DNA of 16,178 nucleotides from DASZHJ01 sp035280245 (GTDB taxonomy: Bacteria > Pseudomonadota > Alphaproteobacteria > ATCC43930 > CGMCC-115725). A program made the translations under genes and the position numbers. Within the stretch, counting starts at the first letter, position 1; the number at the start of each line of letters is the position of its first letter. Below, piece after piece: positions 7,175 through 14,323 of this stretch. The notes beneath the pieces were generated by a model. It was not told the DNA's origin. It did no database searches and was given only the letters and a program-made list of their open reading frames with translations. The stretch spans positions 1 to 16,178 of the forward strand of contig DATEGF010000060.1 in assembly GCA_035280245.1 (NCBI GenBank), in the 5' to 3' direction.

Positions 7175-8446
7175 GTGCGCAGTGAGTCTTCCACGGGCGG
7201 CTTTGGCAACGTGGTGCGCGCGCTCAGCATCCGGAACTACCGCATCTATACGCTCGGGAACGCGACGTCCCTGATCGGGATCTGGCTGCAGCGCGTCACG
7301 GTCGGCTGGCTCGCCTGGCGGCTCACGCATTCCGGCACTTGGCTCGGGCTGGTGGCTTTCGCTGATCTAGCGCCGGTGGTCTTCCTGAGTCCGATGGCGG
7401 GCGCGCTTGCCGACCGGCGGGACCGCATCTGGGTGATCCGCATGACCCAGATCGTGTCGATCAGCCAGGCGATCCTCCTGGCCGCGCTGACCTATACCGA
7501 TCTCATCACGATCTGGCCCCTGTTCCTGCTCACGCTGGTGCTGGGCTCGGCCAATGCCGTCGCACAGCCGGCGCGACTGGCGTTGATCCCGAACCTCGTC
7601 GACCGGGAATCCCTGCCGTCGGCGGTGGCCATCAATTCGATCGTCTTCAACAATGCGCGGTTCATCGGACCAGCCATCGCGGGTGTGGCCATCGCCCAAG
7701 GCTCGGTCTCGCTCAGCTTCGCGCTGAATGCGCTCGCCTACATTGCGTTCTCTCTGTGTCTCTCTCGTGTCGTCCTGACACCGGAGCCCGGCGACGGGGG
7801 TGGCGTCAAGCGGCGGATGTTGAGCGCGACCCTCGAGGGATATCTCTATGCAATGAAGCATCCGGGCATCGGACCGATGCTCGGCATGTTCGCGTTCAGC
7901 TCGGTGATCTGCCGCGGCTTCATCGAGATGCTGCCGGGTTTCGCCGACAGCGTGTTCCACCGCGGTCCGCAGGGCCTCGCTTGGATGGTGGCGACCGCCG
8001 GGCTGGGCGCGATGGTCGGCGGCACCTGGATGGTCTGGCGGAGCGGGATCGAGGGGCTCACCGATCTCTTGGTCATGCACATGTTGTTGTTGTCCCTGGC
8101 GCTCCTCGCCTTCACCTCGACGACGGAGTTCTGGATCGCCTTGCCGTGCCTCTTCGTTGCCGGCGCGGGGCTGGTCATCACGGGCGTGAGCGCGCAGACG
8201 CTGGTGCAGAGCGCCGTCGATCCCACCATGCGCGGCCGCATCATGGGGCTCTACGGCATGATCTTTCGCGGCGGTCCGGCGCTGAACTCACTGCTGATCG
8301 GTGTGCTCTCCTCGGGGCTCGGGTTGCGCCTTCCGCTCGCGGGGGGTGCCGCGCTTGCGGTGCTGCTCTGGGCTTGGGCGCGCTGGCGTCGAGCTCAGAT
8401 GGCGGCAGCGCTGGAGGTGGTGCCGCAGGGCGCCCCCGCGGATTAG
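7175..8446 (+). CDS. MFS transporter, EntS/MFS_3-like exporter
   Basis: 423 residues from the GTG at 7175. The frame is open from an ATG at 7085, but those 30 extra residues are arginine-rich with no membrane character, and a strong AAGGAG (7157–7162) sits 12 bp before this GTG. The protein starts just before the conserved LSIRNYRIYTLGNATSLIGIWLQ segment and shows about 12 membrane helices. The MFS loop 2–3 motif is present as GALADRRDR (residues 76–83 and following), and NAVAQPARLALIPNLV fits the TM4–5 region of the enterobactin-exporter-like MFS_3 group. It would be an inner-membrane proton-coupled exporter of a small molecule; the substrate cannot be told. The next gene starts 6 bp after its TAG, so the two are probably co-transcribed. 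The family is secure, the exact start less so. Confidence 0.88.
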   Translation: MRSESSTGGFGNVVRALSIRNYRIYTLGNATSLIGIWLQRVTVGWLAWRLTHSGTWLGLVAFADLAPVVFLSPMAGALADRRDRIWVIRMTQIVSISQAILLAALTYTDLITIWPLFLLTLVLGSANAVAQPARLALIPNLVDRESLPSAVAINSIVFNNARFIGPAIAGVAIAQGSVSLSFALNALAYIAFSLCLSRVVLTPEPGDGGGVKRRMLSATLEGYLYAMKHPGIGPMLGMFAFSSVICRGFIEMLPGFADSVFHRGPQGLAWMVATAGLGAMVGGTWMVWRSGIEGLTDLLVMHMLLLSLALLAFTSTTEFWIALPCLFVAGAGLVITGVSAQTLVQSAVDPTMRGRIMGLYGMIFRGGPALNSLLIGVLSSGLGLRLPLAGGAALAVLLWAWARWRRAQMAAALEVVPQGAPAD

Positions 8447-8452
8447 TCCAAC

Positions 8453-9325
8453 GTGAGCGGTGCCTCCGAGCAACCCACGCTCTTCTGCTTCGGCCTCGGC
8501 TACACCGCGAGCGTTCTCGCGCGGGCGCTCGAGGCCGAGGGCTGGCGCGTGCTCGGCACGCGGCGCCCCGGCGACGCCAAGCCGCGCGATAGCGCCGAGC
8601 CACTGATCTTCGATCGTGCGCATGCGATCGCCAATGCGCCAACGCTCTTTGCGGGCGTGACGCATCTGTTGAGCTCGGTGCCGCCCGACGAAGCCGGCGA
8701 TCCCGTCCTCGATGTGCATGGCGAGGACATTGCGGCGTCGCGCAATCTCCGATGGATCGGCTATCTCTCGACGACCGGCGTCTATGGTGACCTCGCGGGC
8801 GGCTGGGTCGACGAGACGGCGCCACTGCGGCCCACGGGCGAGCGCGGGCGCCGCCGGGTCGCCGCGGAAACGCAGTGGCTCGACCTCGACCGGCGACGCG
8901 GCGCACCCGTACACATCTTTCGGCTGGCGGGCATCTATGGGCCTGAGCGGAGCGCGCTCGACGCGGTGCGCTCGGGTCGCGCGCGGCGCATCGTCAAGCC
9001 GGGTCAGGTCTTCTCGCGCATCCATGTGGCGGATATCGCGCAGGTGCTGCGCGCCTCCATGGCGCGGCCGAGGCCGGGCGCAATCTATAACGTCTGCGAC
9101 GACGATCCCGCGCCGCCAGCCGACGTCATCACCTTTGCTTGCGCGCTCCTGGGCGTGTCGCCGCCGCCACCCGTGCCCATAGAGCAGGCCGAGCTCTCGG
9201 AGATGGCGCTGAGCTTCTATGCCGACAACAAGCGGGTCTCCAACGAGCGGATCAAGCAAGAGCTCGGCGTGAGGCTGCTCTATCCGAGCTACCGCGACGG
9301 GCTCATGGCGCTTCTCAAGCCGTGA
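8453..9325 (+). CDS. Atypical extended-SDR NAD(P)-binding oxidoreductase, YeeZ-like
   Basis: 290 residues from a GTG at 8453. It has an N-terminal Rossmann fold with the dinucleotide motif FCFGLGYTASVLA (Gly14-x-Gly16-x-x-Ala19), then the strand LRWIGYLSTTGVYGD (99–113), which in extended SDRs carries the catalytic Ser/Thr. The active-site Tyr-x-x-x-Lys is absent: the expected place reads PTGERGRRRVAAE (127–139), with no tyrosine. The same substitution is, to my knowledge, usual in the group of E. coli YeeZ, so this is likely a family trait and not decay. FRLAGIYGPERS (156–167) and SRIHVADIAQVL (188–199) are typical extended-SDR segments. Substrate and reaction are unknown. It follows the MFS gene by 6 bp and its end overlaps the converging hydrolase gene by 11 bp. 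Confidence 0.82.
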   Translation: MSGASEQPTLFCFGLGYTASVLARALEAEGWRVLGTRRPGDAKPRDSAEPLIFDRAHAIANAPTLFAGVTHLLSSVPPDEAGDPVLDVHGEDIAASRNLRWIGYLSTTGVYGDLAGGWVDETAPLRPTGERGRRRVAAETQWLDLDRRRGAPVHIFRLAGIYGPERSALDAVRSGRARRIVKPGQVFSRIHVADIAQVLRASMARPRPGAIYNVCDDDPAPPADVITFACALLGVSPPPPVPIEQAELSEMALSFYADNKRVSNERIKQELGVRLLYPSYRDGLMALLKP

Positions 9326-10103
9326 GCAGCGGCTCCAGCGTCCGCATGAGGAGCGCCAGATCGGCGTCCGTCGAGAGGCGGTGGTCGCCGTCCTTTACCA
9401 GCGTGACGGACACGTCGGGGCTCTCGAGCTTTTCCGAGAGCGCGAGGCTGGTGCGCCAGGGCACGTCGGGATCGCGGAGCCCGTGGAGCAGTCGGACAGG
9501 ACAGCCGAGTGGGATCGGCTCGCGCATTACCAGGTGTCGGCGACCGTCCTCGATGAGGGCGCGCGTGTAGATGTACCCCTCCGGGCTGTACTCCGACGGC
9601 AGGCGCAGGAAGCCGTCGCGCCGTATGGTCGCGCGCTGCTCTTCGCTGAGCTCTGCCCACATGAGGTCCTCGGTGGCATCGGGCGCCGCGGCGATGCCGA
9701 GGAGTGCCTTGATGCGCTGAGGTCGCGCCAGCGCCGCCAGCAGCATGATCCAGCCGCCGATGCTCGAGCCCACCAGCACCTGCGGACCCTCGGTCAGCTC
9801 GTCGAGCACGGCGAGCGCATCGTGCTTCCAGCGCCCGACCGTGGCGTCCTTGAAGGCGCCCGACGAGACGCCGTGGCCGAAATAGTCGAACCGCACATAG
9901 GCCTGGCCGCGCCCGGCGCAGAAGCGATCGAGGGCGTCCGCCTTGGTGCCGGTCATGTCCGACATGAATCCACCCAGGAACACCACGCCGGGCGCCTTGC
10001 CGCGGCGCCGCCGATAGGCGACCGTCTCGCCGCCGTCGCGGGCCAAACTCTCGACCGCCGGAGTGTCCGGATTTTCCGAAGTCATGGACATTTGGTTTGG
10101 CAC
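9315..10103 (-). CDS. Alpha/beta hydrolase, ABHD10-like serine esterase/thioesterase
   Basis: 262 residues from a GTG at 10103; ATG codons at 10091 and 10085 are equally possible starts and none has a clear ribosome site. A full catalytic triad is visible: nucleophile Ser114 in GSSIGG (112–117), acid Asp211 in HGLRDPDVPW (207–216) and His241 in DGDHR. The oxyanion region is FLGGFMSDMTGTKA (42–55), followed by VRFDYFGHGVSSG. These blocks strongly resemble animal ABHD10, a mitochondrial enzyme described as a glucuronide esterase and S-depalmitoylase; the resemblance covers oxyanion loop, nucleophile elbow and RLLHG…D…VPW. The alphaproteobacterial substrate is unknown. No signal peptide, so it is cytoplasmic. 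The gene lies between convergent SDR (11-bp overlap) and divergent GT4 (17-bp gap), so it stands as its own unit. Confidence 0.85.
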   Translation of the reverse strand: MPNQMSMTSENPDTPAVESLARDGGETVAYRRRRGKAPGVVFLGGFMSDMTGTKADALDRFCAGRGQAYVRFDYFGHGVSSGAFKDATVGRWKHDALAVLDELTEGPQVLVGSSIGGWIMLLAALARPQRIKALLGIAAAPDATEDLMWAELSEEQRATIRRDGFLRLPSEYSPEGYIYTRALIEDGRRHLVMREPIPLGCPVRLLHGLRDPDVPWRTSLALSEKLESPDVSVTLVKDGDHRLSTDADLALLMRTLEPLLTA

Positions 10104-10120
10104 CGTCGCATTCTCACGCG

Positions 10121-11332
10121 ATGAGCGTGAGCGCCGACCCTAGCACCGGCTCGACGCCGACGAAAAGCCGACCGCCGGCCGTGCTCCAGGTGTTGCCGAG
10201 CCTGGTCACCGGCGGCGTCGAGCGCGGCACCATCGAGATGGCGCAGGCCCTGACGGCGGCGGGTTGGCAGGCGTTGGTGGCATCCTCCGGTGGGCCTCTC
10301 GTGCGCGACATCGAGCGCGCCGGCGCGCGGCACGTCACGCTGCCGCTCGCCTCCAAGAACCCGCTGGTGATGCGCGCGAATATCGCGCGGCTCGCCGATG
10401 TGATCGAGCAAAACACCATCGACATCGTTCACGCACGGAGCCGCGCGCCGGCGTGGAGCGCGCTCTGGGCCGCGCGTCGCACCGGCCGGCATTTCGTGAC
10501 CACATTCCACAACGCCTACGGCACGGGCTCGCGCCTGAAGCACATCTACAACTCCGTGATGGCGAAGGGTGAGCGCGTGATCGCGATCTCGGACTTCGTG
10601 GGGACCCATGTGGCTCGGGTTTATGGCGTGACGCCCGATCGCCTGCGCATCGTGCCGCGTGGCGTCGACTTTACGCGCTTCAACCCCGATCGCGTCGGCG
10701 CCGAGCGCCTGGTGACGCTGGCGCGGCAGTGGCAACTACCGGATGGCGCACCGGTGGTAATGCTGCCGGGCCGACTTACGCGGTGGAAAGGCCAGCTCGT
10801 GTTGATCGAGGCGATGGCGCTGCTCCGCCGCGACAACGTGCGTTGCCTCCTCGTCGGCTCCGGCGACGCGCGTTTTCACCGCGAGCTTGAGGCGCAGGCC
10901 GCCAAGCTCGGCCTCGGCGCGAATGTGGAGATGGTCGATGAATGCCGCGACATGCCGGCGGCCTATATGCTGGCCGACGTGGTGGTCTCGGCGTCGACCT
11001 CGCCCGAAGGTTTTGGCCGCGTGGTCGTCGAGGCGCAGGCAATGGGCCGGCCGGTGGTGGCGACCAATCATGGCGGTGCACGCGAGACCGTGGTGCCCGC
11101 CAACACCGGTTGGCTGGTGCCGCCCGGCGACGCCCGCGCGCTGGCGGACGCCATCGCCGAGGCGCTGAGCCTCACGGCCGAGCAGCGTCTCGCCCATGCC
11201 GCGCGCGCCATCGATCACGTGCGGCGGAACTTCGACACCGCGACCATGGCTGCCCGGACCCTCGACGTTTACGAGGAAGTGCTCTTCCCGGCGGCGATGG
11301 CAAAACGGGCGGCGCAGGCGGCGCTGGCATGA
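10121..11332 (+). CDS. Glycosyltransferase family 4 (GT-B fold)
   Basis: 403 residues from the ATG at 10121; an upstream in-frame TTG at 10097 would add eight residues and overlap the hydrolase start, so I prefer the ATG. The N-terminal domain begins with VLQVLPSLVTGGVERGTIEMA (21–41), the acceptor-side glycine-rich loop of GT4 enzymes. The C-terminal nucleotide-sugar domain begins near 211 (VVMLPGRLTRWKGQ) and ends with the EX7E signature SPEGFGRVVVEAQ, Glu296 and Glu304, followed by GRPVVATNHGGARE. It is a retaining glycosyltransferase on the cytoplasmic face, probably adding a sugar to a lipopolysaccharide core or other surface glycan. The adjacent GT9 gene, 10 bp on, supports a surface-glycan role. 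Donor and acceptor cannot be predicted. Confidence 0.9.
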   Translation: MSVSADPSTGSTPTKSRPPAVLQVLPSLVTGGVERGTIEMAQALTAAGWQALVASSGGPLVRDIERAGARHVTLPLASKNPLVMRANIARLADVIEQNTIDIVHARSRAPAWSALWAARRTGRHFVTTFHNAYGTGSRLKHIYNSVMAKGERVIAISDFVGTHVARVYGVTPDRLRIVPRGVDFTRFNPDRVGAERLVTLARQWQLPDGAPVVMLPGRLTRWKGQLVLIEAMALLRRDNVRCLLVGSGDARFHRELEAQAAKLGLGANVEMVDECRDMPAAYMLADVVVSASTSPEGFGRVVVEAQAMGRPVVATNHGGARETVVPANTGWLVPPGDARALADAIAEALSLTAEQRLAHAARAIDHVRRNFDTATMAARTLDVYEEVLFPAAMAKRAAQAALA

Positions 11333-11342
11333 GGGTGCCGGC

Positions 11343-12272
11343 GTGACGGGCCGGCCCCGCATCCTCGTCATCAAGTTGGGCGCCCTCGGCGATGTCGTGC
11401 AGGCCTTGGGTCCGGTAGCCGCGATCCGCCGGCACCACGGCGACGCCGAGATCGTTCTGCTGACGACCGCCCCGTTCGCGAGTTTCCTCGGCAAGGCACC
11501 CTATTTCGATGCGATCTGGGTCGACGAGCGGCCGGGACCGCTCGACCTCGCGGGTCTTTGGCGCTTGCGTCGGCGCCTGCGCCAGGCGGGTTTTTCCCGC
11601 GTCTATGACCTGCAGACCTCGAGCCGCTCCAATTGGTATTTCCGTTTGCTGGGGCCCGGCAAACGGCCGGAGTGGTCGGGGATCGCCCGCGGCGCGTCGC
11701 ACCTGCACGACAATCCCGTGCGCAACACCATGCACACCCTCGATCGCCAAGCCGATCAGCTCCGAGGCGCCGGCGTCTCCGATGTGCCGCTGCCAGGTCT
11801 CGGTTGGATCCAAGCCGATCTCGCGCGCTTTCGATTGCCGGAGCGATTTGTCGTGCTCGTGCCCGGCGGTGCGCCCCATCGGCCGGAGAAGCGCTGGCCC
11901 ATCGAGCGTTTCTCGGCACTCGCCGCCGCCGCCTCCTCGCGTGGCGCGGTGCCGGTGATCGTGGGCGGTCCCGCCGAGACGGCGCTCGGCGCCGCGATCC
12001 GCGCGGCCCGCCCCATGGCGCAGGACCTCACGGGCGAGACCGATCTAGCGGAGGTGGCGGTGCTTGGCCGGCGCGCGCTCTGGGCAATCGGCAACGACAC
12101 CGGGCCGATGCATCTGCTCGTGGCAGCGGGCGCGCCGGCGACCGTGCTCTACTCCGCGGCCTCCGATCCCGCTCTCACGGCACCCCGCGGCCCGCGCGTC
12201 ACCATCTTGCAGCGGAAGAGCCTCGCAGACCTTCGTGTGGAGGAGGTTGCCGCCACGCTCGCCTTCGGCTAA
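11343..12272 (+). CDS. Glycosyltransferase family 9, heptosyltransferase-like
   Basis: 309 residues from the GTG at 11343. The frame is open back to 11196, but that part overlaps GT4 and is arginine-rich. The chosen start places the conserved RILVIKLGALGDVVQALG at residues 5–22, where ADP-heptose:LPS heptosyltransferases begin, with GAGGG-like GAGGG/AGGG bases (11331–11335) overlapping the GT4 stop as ribosome site. Later motifs fit GT9: VPGGAPHRPEKRWP (173–186) and GNDTGPMHLLVAAG (250–263), the nucleotide-binding block. It would transfer a heptose or related sugar to a lipopolysaccharide core or similar glycan in the cytoplasm. The length is slightly short for WaaC/WaaF (about 320–350), so I do not give a gene symbol. 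It lies 10 bp after GT4 and 11 bp before thrS. Confidence 0.88.
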   Translation: MTGRPRILVIKLGALGDVVQALGPVAAIRRHHGDAEIVLLTTAPFASFLGKAPYFDAIWVDERPGPLDLAGLWRLRRRLRQAGFSRVYDLQTSSRSNWYFRLLGPGKRPEWSGIARGASHLHDNPVRNTMHTLDRQADQLRGAGVSDVPLPGLGWIQADLARFRLPERFVVLVPGGAPHRPEKRWPIERFSALAAAASSRGAVPVIVGGPAETALGAAIRAARPMAQDLTGETDLAEVAVLGRRALWAIGNDTGPMHLLVAAGAPATVLYSAASDPALTAPRGPRVTILQRKSLADLRVEEVAATLAFG

Positions 12273-12283
12273 ATCCCAGGGCC

Positions 12284-14236
12284 ATGAGCAATCTCAGTGC
12301 TAAGTCCTCACCGGTTGCGGTGACGCTCCCGGACGGCTCGGTGCGCAGCTTTCCCGGCGCGTTGAGCGGTGCCGAGCTCGCCAAGGCGATCGGCCCCGGT
12401 CTCGCCAAGGCGGCATTGGCCCTCAAGATCGACGGCGCGGAGAAGGATCTCGCGACCTCGATCGATCACGACGCGAAGGTCGCGATCATAACCCGGACCT
12501 CGCCCGAGGCGCTCGAGCTGCTGCGCCACGACGCCGCTCATGTGATGGCGGAGGCCGCGAAGGAATTGTTTCCCGACGTGCAGGTCACCTTCGGTCCCGC
12601 GACCGAGACGGGCTTCTATTATGATTTCGCCCGCGATCACCCGTTCACGCCCGAGGATCTTGCAAAGCTCGAGCAGCGCATGCACGAGATCGTCGACCGC
12701 GACGAGCCAATCACGCGCGAGGTCTGGTCGCGCGACGATGCCGTGCGCTTTTTCCAGTCGATTGGTGAGAAGTACAAGGCCGAGTGGATCCAGGAGATCC
12801 CCAAGGACGAGGAGATCTCCATCTACAAGCAGGGCAAGTTCGTCGATCTGTGCACGGGTCCGCATCTGCCCTCGACGGGGAAGCTCGGCCACGCCTTCAA
12901 GGTGATGAAGGTGGCGGGCGCCTATTGGCGCGGCGACGCCAAGAACCAGCAGCTGCAGCGCGTCTACGGCACGGCCTTCCCCGAGCAGAAAGCGCTCGAC
13001 GCCTATCGCCATCAGCTCGAGGAGGCCGAGAAGCGCGACCACCGGCGCCTCGGCCGAGAACTCGACCTCTTCCATCAGCAGGAGGAGGCGGTCGGCAGCG
13101 TCTTCTGGCACCCCAAGGGCTGGACGCTCTATCGCACGATCGAGCGCTATGTGCGCGGCCGCCTCGAAGCCGATGGCTATCTCGAGGTGAAGACGCCGCA
13201 GCTGGTGGACCGCTCGCTCTGGATCGCGTCGGGCCACTGGGAAAAATTCCGGCAGAACATGTTCACGGTGAAAGACGAGGACGAGGGCCACGAGCGCATC
13301 CTCGCCCTCAAGCCGATGAACTGCCCCGGCGCCGTGCAAATTTTCCGCCAAGGCCTCAAGAGCTATCGCGATCTGCCGCTGCGTCTCGGCGAGTTCGGCT
13401 CCTGCCACCGTAACGAGCCCTCGGGTGCGCTCCACGGCATCATGCGCGTGCGCGCCTTCACGCAGGACGACGGCCACATCTTCTGCACCGAGGATCAGAT
13501 CAACGCGGAGAGCATCAAGTTCTGCGACCTCTTGCGCTCGGTCTACAAGGACTTCGGCTTCGAGGACGTGACCGTGAAGTTCTCCGATCGGCCAGCGGTG
13601 CGTGCCGGATCGGACGAGACGTGGGACAAGGCCGAGCGCGCGCTCGAGGAAGCGACCAAGGCGGCGGGGCTCCCCTATACGCGCAATCCCGGCGAGGGCG
13701 CGTTCTACGGGCCGAAGCTCGAGTTCGTCTTGCGCGACGCCATCGGACGCGACTGGCAGTGCGGCACGCTGCAGGTGGATTTCGTGCTGCCCGAGCGGCT
13801 CGACGCCAGCTACATCGGCGAGGACGGGCAGCGCCACCGTCCCGTGATGCTGCATCGCGCCATCCTGGGCTCGATGGAGCGGTTCATCGCCATCCTGATC
13901 GAGGAGTACTCAGGCCGCTTCCCGCTCTGGCTGGCACCCGTGCAGGCGATGGTGCTCACCATCACCGGCGATGCCGATGCCTATGCGCGCGAGGTCGCCG
14001 AGGTGGCCGGTGCCGCCGGCCTCCGGGTGGAGACCGATCTCCGGAACGAGAAGATCAATTACAAGGTTCGCGAGCACAGCCTTGCCAAGGTCCCGGCGCT
14101 CCTGGTGGTGGGCAAGCGCGAGGCCGAGACCCGCTCCGTCGCAATCCGCCGCCTCGGCGGCAAAGACCAAGAAATTCTTGCTCTCGACGAGGCCGTTGCT
14201 AGATTGAAAGCAGAGGCGGCGCCCCCCTCTCATTGA
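12284..14236 (+). CDS. thrS: Threonyl-tRNA synthetase
   Basis: 650 residues, close to E. coli ThrRS (642). It charges tRNA-Thr in the cytoplasm and edits mischarged serine. The order is complete: TGS domain (about 10–72); editing domain with HDAAH (His82, His86) and CTGPH (Cys190, His194), which form the editing pocket; catalytic domain from about 255; anticodon-binding domain from about 550. The zinc ligands of the active site are present: Cys347 in MNCPG, His398 in DDGH and His524 in MLHRAILGS. Motif 2 has Arg376 in SCHRNEPSG and motif 3 has Arg533 in GSMERF. The ATG at 12284 is preceded by AGGG at a short distance; the longer frame upstream is a GT9 shadow. It follows GT9 by 11 bp and precedes infC, its common partner in bacteria. 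Confidence 0.98.
   Translation: MSNLSAKSSPVAVTLPDGSVRSFPGALSGAELAKAIGPGLAKAALALKIDGAEKDLATSIDHDAKVAIITRTSPEALELLRHDAAHVMAEAAKELFPDVQVTFGPATETGFYYDFARDHPFTPEDLAKLEQRMHEIVDRDEPITREVWSRDDAVRFFQSIGEKYKAEWIQEIPKDEEISIYKQGKFVDLCTGPHLPSTGKLGHAFKVMKVAGAYWRGDAKNQQLQRVYGTAFPEQKALDAYRHQLEEAEKRDHRRLGRELDLFHQQEEAVGSVFWHPKGWTLYRTIERYVRGRLEADGYLEVKTPQLVDRSLWIASGHWEKFRQNMFTVKDEDEGHERILALKPMNCPGAVQIFRQGLKSYRDLPLRLGEFGSCHRNEPSGALHGIMRVRAFTQDDGHIFCTEDQINAESIKFCDLLRSVYKDFGFEDVTVKFSDRPAVRAGSDETWDKAERALEEATKAAGLPYTRNPGEGAFYGPKLEFVLRDAIGRDWQCGTLQVDFVLPERLDASYIGEDGQRHRPVMLHRAILGSMERFIAILIEEYSGRFPLWLAPVQAMVLTITGDADAYAREVAEVAGAAGLRVETDLRNEKINYKVREHSLAKVPALLVVGKREAETRSVAIRRLGGKDQEILALDEAVARLKAEAAPPSH
14178..14205 (+). 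promoter_or_regulatory. Possible internal infC promoter within the 3' end of thrS
   Basis: TTGCTC (14178–14183) and TAGATT (14200–14205) are separated by 16 bp in a locally AT-richer part of the thrS coding end. Matches to the sigma-70 boxes are 3 of 6 and 4 of 6, so this is weak. It is listed because E. coli infC also has promoters inside thrS and because infC normally needs more product than thrS. It would give a leader of about 110 nt. Confidence 0.3.
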
Positions 14237-14308
14237 GGACGGGCGCCGTCATCCGCCTGTCTCCGTCGGGAGCGAGACTTCCGCTCGGCAGGCTTCTGGA
14301 ACAACCGT

Positions 14309-14323
14309 AGGAGGGTTTACATC
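14309..14323 (+). promoter_or_regulatory. Ribosome binding site and ATC start codon of infC
   Basis: A perfect AGGAGG at 14309–14314 is followed by a 6-nt spacer (GTTTAC) and an ATC at 14321–14323 in frame with IF3. Upstream in this frame, back to the thrS stop at 14234–14236, there is no ATG, GTG or TTG. The next in-frame standard start is the TTG at 14402, which would remove the first 27 residues including the conserved INDDI block and has no ribosome site. The site therefore decides the start. Confidence 0.88.

Noticed and set aside
7756..8592. 278-residue plus-strand frame spanning the MFS/SDR junction
   Set aside because: Out of frame with two well-supported genes and arginine-rich without a recognisable domain.
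11633..12283. Long 5' extension of the thrS frame
   Set aside because: The 217 extra residues are arginine/alanine-rich and overlap GT9 in another frame; the ATG at 12284 gives the normal ThrRS N-terminus.
12308..13855. 515-residue open frame on the minus strand
   Set aside because: It lies wholly antisense to thrS, whose motifs and full length are unmistakable. Long antisense frames are expected in GC-rich genes, and the translation has no recognisable family.
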